A stretch of 64,000 nucleotides of DNA, taken from positions 8,786,501 to 8,850,500 of the forward strand of contig JAPTOF010000001.1 in NCBI GenBank assembly GCA_028554755.1. Direction: 5' to 3'. Both the position numbers and the translations under genes were made by a program. Origin of the DNA: Cordia subcordata. Its lineage: Eukaryota; Streptophyta; Magnoliopsida; Boraginales; Cordiaceae. This document shows positions 62,790 to 64,000 of the stretch, one piece after another (the first letter of the stretch is position 1; every line of letters starts with the position of its first letter). Under the pieces are notes generated by a model that saw nothing but the letters and a program-made list of their open reading frames with translations, did no database searches and was not told the DNA's origin.

Positions 62790-63100
62790 TAGAAATCTGT
62801 TGTTATTGCACTTGGGTAATAATAAATCTGTTGCAATGTAGCATCTCATGTAGGGTCACAATTGTAGAAGTTAACTCTGTCAATGGTTGGATACAAACCG
62901 AGCTTTCTAATTACACGAGAAACAAATTGATTATAAGTTGTATCAGGAAAAATTTTATTTTTCGTGGTATATTTGGACTCTTGTAATCAAGACCGTAATT
63001 GGTTATAATTTTTTGACCACCGCAGTATAAAAAAATAGTAATTTCGGTTGAATTTATTCTTTTACGTGCTTTAGAAACGTAAGAAAAGAAACTTAGAGTG
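62790..63100 (-). pseudogene. MULE transposase N-terminus relic inside MULE 2
   Basis: On the minus strand a frame reads STEITIFLYCGGQKIITNYG and continues, after one frameshift near 62950, as PDTTYNQFVSRVIRKLGLYP until a stop near 62848. The start resembles the N-terminal piece of MULE 1 (TVTILLYYSRQKI), so both probably come from one family. The DNA-binding and DDE domains are absent. Confidence 0.5.
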
Positions 63101-63610
63101 AGGCTGTGGGATAGGTTGAGTGTTGAATGAGCCGTTGGAGGAAGTGGTTAGGGTTTATATAGGTAGAAAACGCAATTTGGGACTGAGACTTCTGAAATTT
63201 CGCGTGACATGAAATACCCAAGCATGACTGATGGTAGAGAATATATTCGATTCGCTGCAAACGCATTATCAGAATGAGCTGCTAAGAAGAAATTCTCTGC
63301 TTCACCGTCACATCAACCAGGGGCCAAGGAATTTCTGGAAAAGTTGGGAAAAACTGGGAACACATGCTGGGAACGCAGACCTCATTTTGGAGCGCAGCGG
63401 CGTTCTAGGAACGTGGTCTCATTCTGGGAACACGGCCCTCTCTCTCGGAATGCGGTCCATATTCTTGGAGCGTGCCAGACGTATTTTGAAAGCGAGATTG
63501 GGTTATATTTGAAACTCTATCCAAAATAGGGTCAATTTTGCATTGAATATTGTATCCAAAATTGGGTCAATTTTGCGTGAAATATCATGGGTTAAAAAAA
63601 AAAAATTTCC

Positions 63611-63621
63611 TAGCAGCTGAG
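63611..63621 (+). other. Right target-site duplication of MULE 2
   Basis: TAGCAGCTGAG, 37 bp upstream of the TATTTATA box of CCD copy 2. Confidence 0.92.
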
Positions 63622-63658
63622 TCCTATCATGTTCTCAAAAACGTTTTCTGGGACCAAC

Positions 63659-63666
63659 TATTTATA
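63659..63666 (+). promoter_or_regulatory. TATA box of CCD copy 2
   Basis: TATTTATA, 61 bp upstream of the ATG, conserved with copy 1. Confidence 0.7.
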
Positions 63667-63727
63667 GGTGCAACGTTTGTTTTCAGCTTCCAAGTTGTAA
63701 CATTTTGTATACTCTTAAGAAAGAGAT

Positions 63728-64000
63728 ATGGCTACTTGGAGTCAAGTATTGCAAGTGACTTGCTCTATGCCAAGAGCTTCTGTCTCACGCAAACTTGATC
63801 AGTTCAAAGCCTCATTCTCATCTTCTATCAAGGTAATCTTTTCTCTGTATTCATCATATGAATAGTATCACTAGAAATTAGTGGCCTGATATGTATCAAT
63901 TCTTAAATGAAATATGCTTGTAAAGCATGACTTTGAATAATCTCAATTTGCTTTCAGCCATTGCTGAGAGAGTTGCAGCAGACTCCCATCGCGGTGGATG
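63728..64000 (+). CDS. Carotenoid cleavage dioxygenase copy 2, 5' part only
   Basis: Exon 1 is 63728-63832 (35 codons, same length and donor as copy 1). Exon 2 starts at 63958 after TTGCTTTCAG and runs off the window. The encoded start differs from copy 1 at five of the first 35 residues (C4W, A7V, S11T, I14M, Q15P); residues 16-35, from RASVSRKLDQ to the exon end, are identical. The intron is also alignable. It is therefore a duplicate of the gene at 38176-42189, in the same orientation. Whether the rest of the gene is intact cannot be seen. Its promoter holds MULE 2 beginning 37 bp upstream of the TATA box, so expression may differ from copy 1. Confidence 0.85.

Larger units (their letters stand above)
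61841..63610. mobile_element. Non-autonomous Mutator-like element (MULE 2) in the CCD copy 2 promoter
   Basis: The element is flanked by a perfect 11-bp target duplication TAGCAGCTGAG (61830-61840 and 63611-63621). Its ends are long inverted repeats of about 140-170 bp: 61841-61975 and about 63440-63610, sharing GATATTTCA(T/C)GCAAAATTGACC and TCAAATATAACCCAATCTCG in opposite orientation. The right arm contains an internal duplication of about 35 bp. Long TIRs and a target duplication of about 9-11 bp are diagnostic of the Mutator superfamily. Inside the arms, short CCCAAAACGCGG-like motifs recur in both orientations. The middle carries a relic transposase N-terminus on the minus strand. It can only have moved with help from another element. 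Confidence 0.9.
60870..63727 (+). repeat. Duplicated upstream region of CCD copy 2, split by MULE 2
   Basis: This aligns with 37260-38175 in order, with the homologous path running 60870-61840 and then resuming at 63622. The interruption is MULE 2. The duplication therefore covers at least 0.9 kb of promoter plus the gene. Confidence 0.8.

Noticed and set aside
1..64000. CRISPR-like arrays, prokaryotic defence systems, tRNA or rRNA genes
   Set aside because: None seen. Repeats present are minisatellites, tandem intron modules or transposon ends, and the window is clearly plant nuclear DNA.

Overview
The window looks like nuclear DNA of a eudicot plant. It is AT-rich, its genes have many GT-AG introns, and it is full of plant-type transposons (Ty1/Copia, Mutator-like, Helitron, CACTA ends, MITEs). 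I cannot name the species from sequence alone. I see no CRISPR array, operon or other prokaryotic feature.

Only three loci look like real host genes. (1) Minus strand, 23581 to 17345: a 4-exon gene for a 213-residue basic and acidic protein. It belongs to a plant-only family that databases tend to label 'muscle M-line assembly protein unc-89-like'; its third intron is about 4.8 kb and holds repeats and a broken coding relic. (2) Plus strand, 38176 to 42189: a complete 13-exon carotenoid cleavage dioxygenase (CCD) gene for 600 residues, with all four iron-binding histidines. (3) Plus strand, from 63728 to the window end: the first one and a half exons of a second CCD copy, a duplicate lying 25.5 kb downstream. 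A possible downstream exon of a six-cysteine secreted peptide lies near 5.5 kb but is unproven.

Layout. 0-5 kb: a minus-strand Helitron, an old Copia relic and a minisatellite array. 5-17 kb: low-coding sequence with MITEs, possible CACTA subterminal sequence and a Copia scrap. 17-24 kb: the unc-89-like gene. 24-31 kb: MITEs, a well-bounded Helitron, an NLR leucine-rich-repeat fragment and a palindromic tandem repeat. 31.6-37.2 kb: old Copia 1, complete with LTRs, target-site duplication and primer-binding site, but broken. 37.2-42.2 kb: CCD copy 1. 42.4-48.4 kb: younger Copia 2, inserted about 180 bp past the CCD stop. 48.5-53 kb: a Copia relic, a CACTA end and a Helitron end. 53-57.3 kb: a decayed autonomous Mutator-like element (MULE 1) followed by a convergent plant mobile domain (PMD) relic. 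57.4-60.8 kb: AT-rich sequence with a MITE. 60.9-64 kb: duplicated CCD promoter and start, split by MULE 2, a 1.77 kb element with long terminal inverted repeats and an 11-bp target duplication that ends 37 bp upstream of the TATA box.

The main biological story is a duplicated apocarotenoid gene whose copies have different transposon neighbours. Copy 1 has Copia elements on both sides; copy 2 has a Mutator-like element inside its core promoter. Nothing here clearly supports a wholly new biological system. The best leads are the promoter insertion, the MULE/PMD pairing, the TTGAC-box cluster in the Copia 1 leader, and the poorly characterised unc-89-like family.
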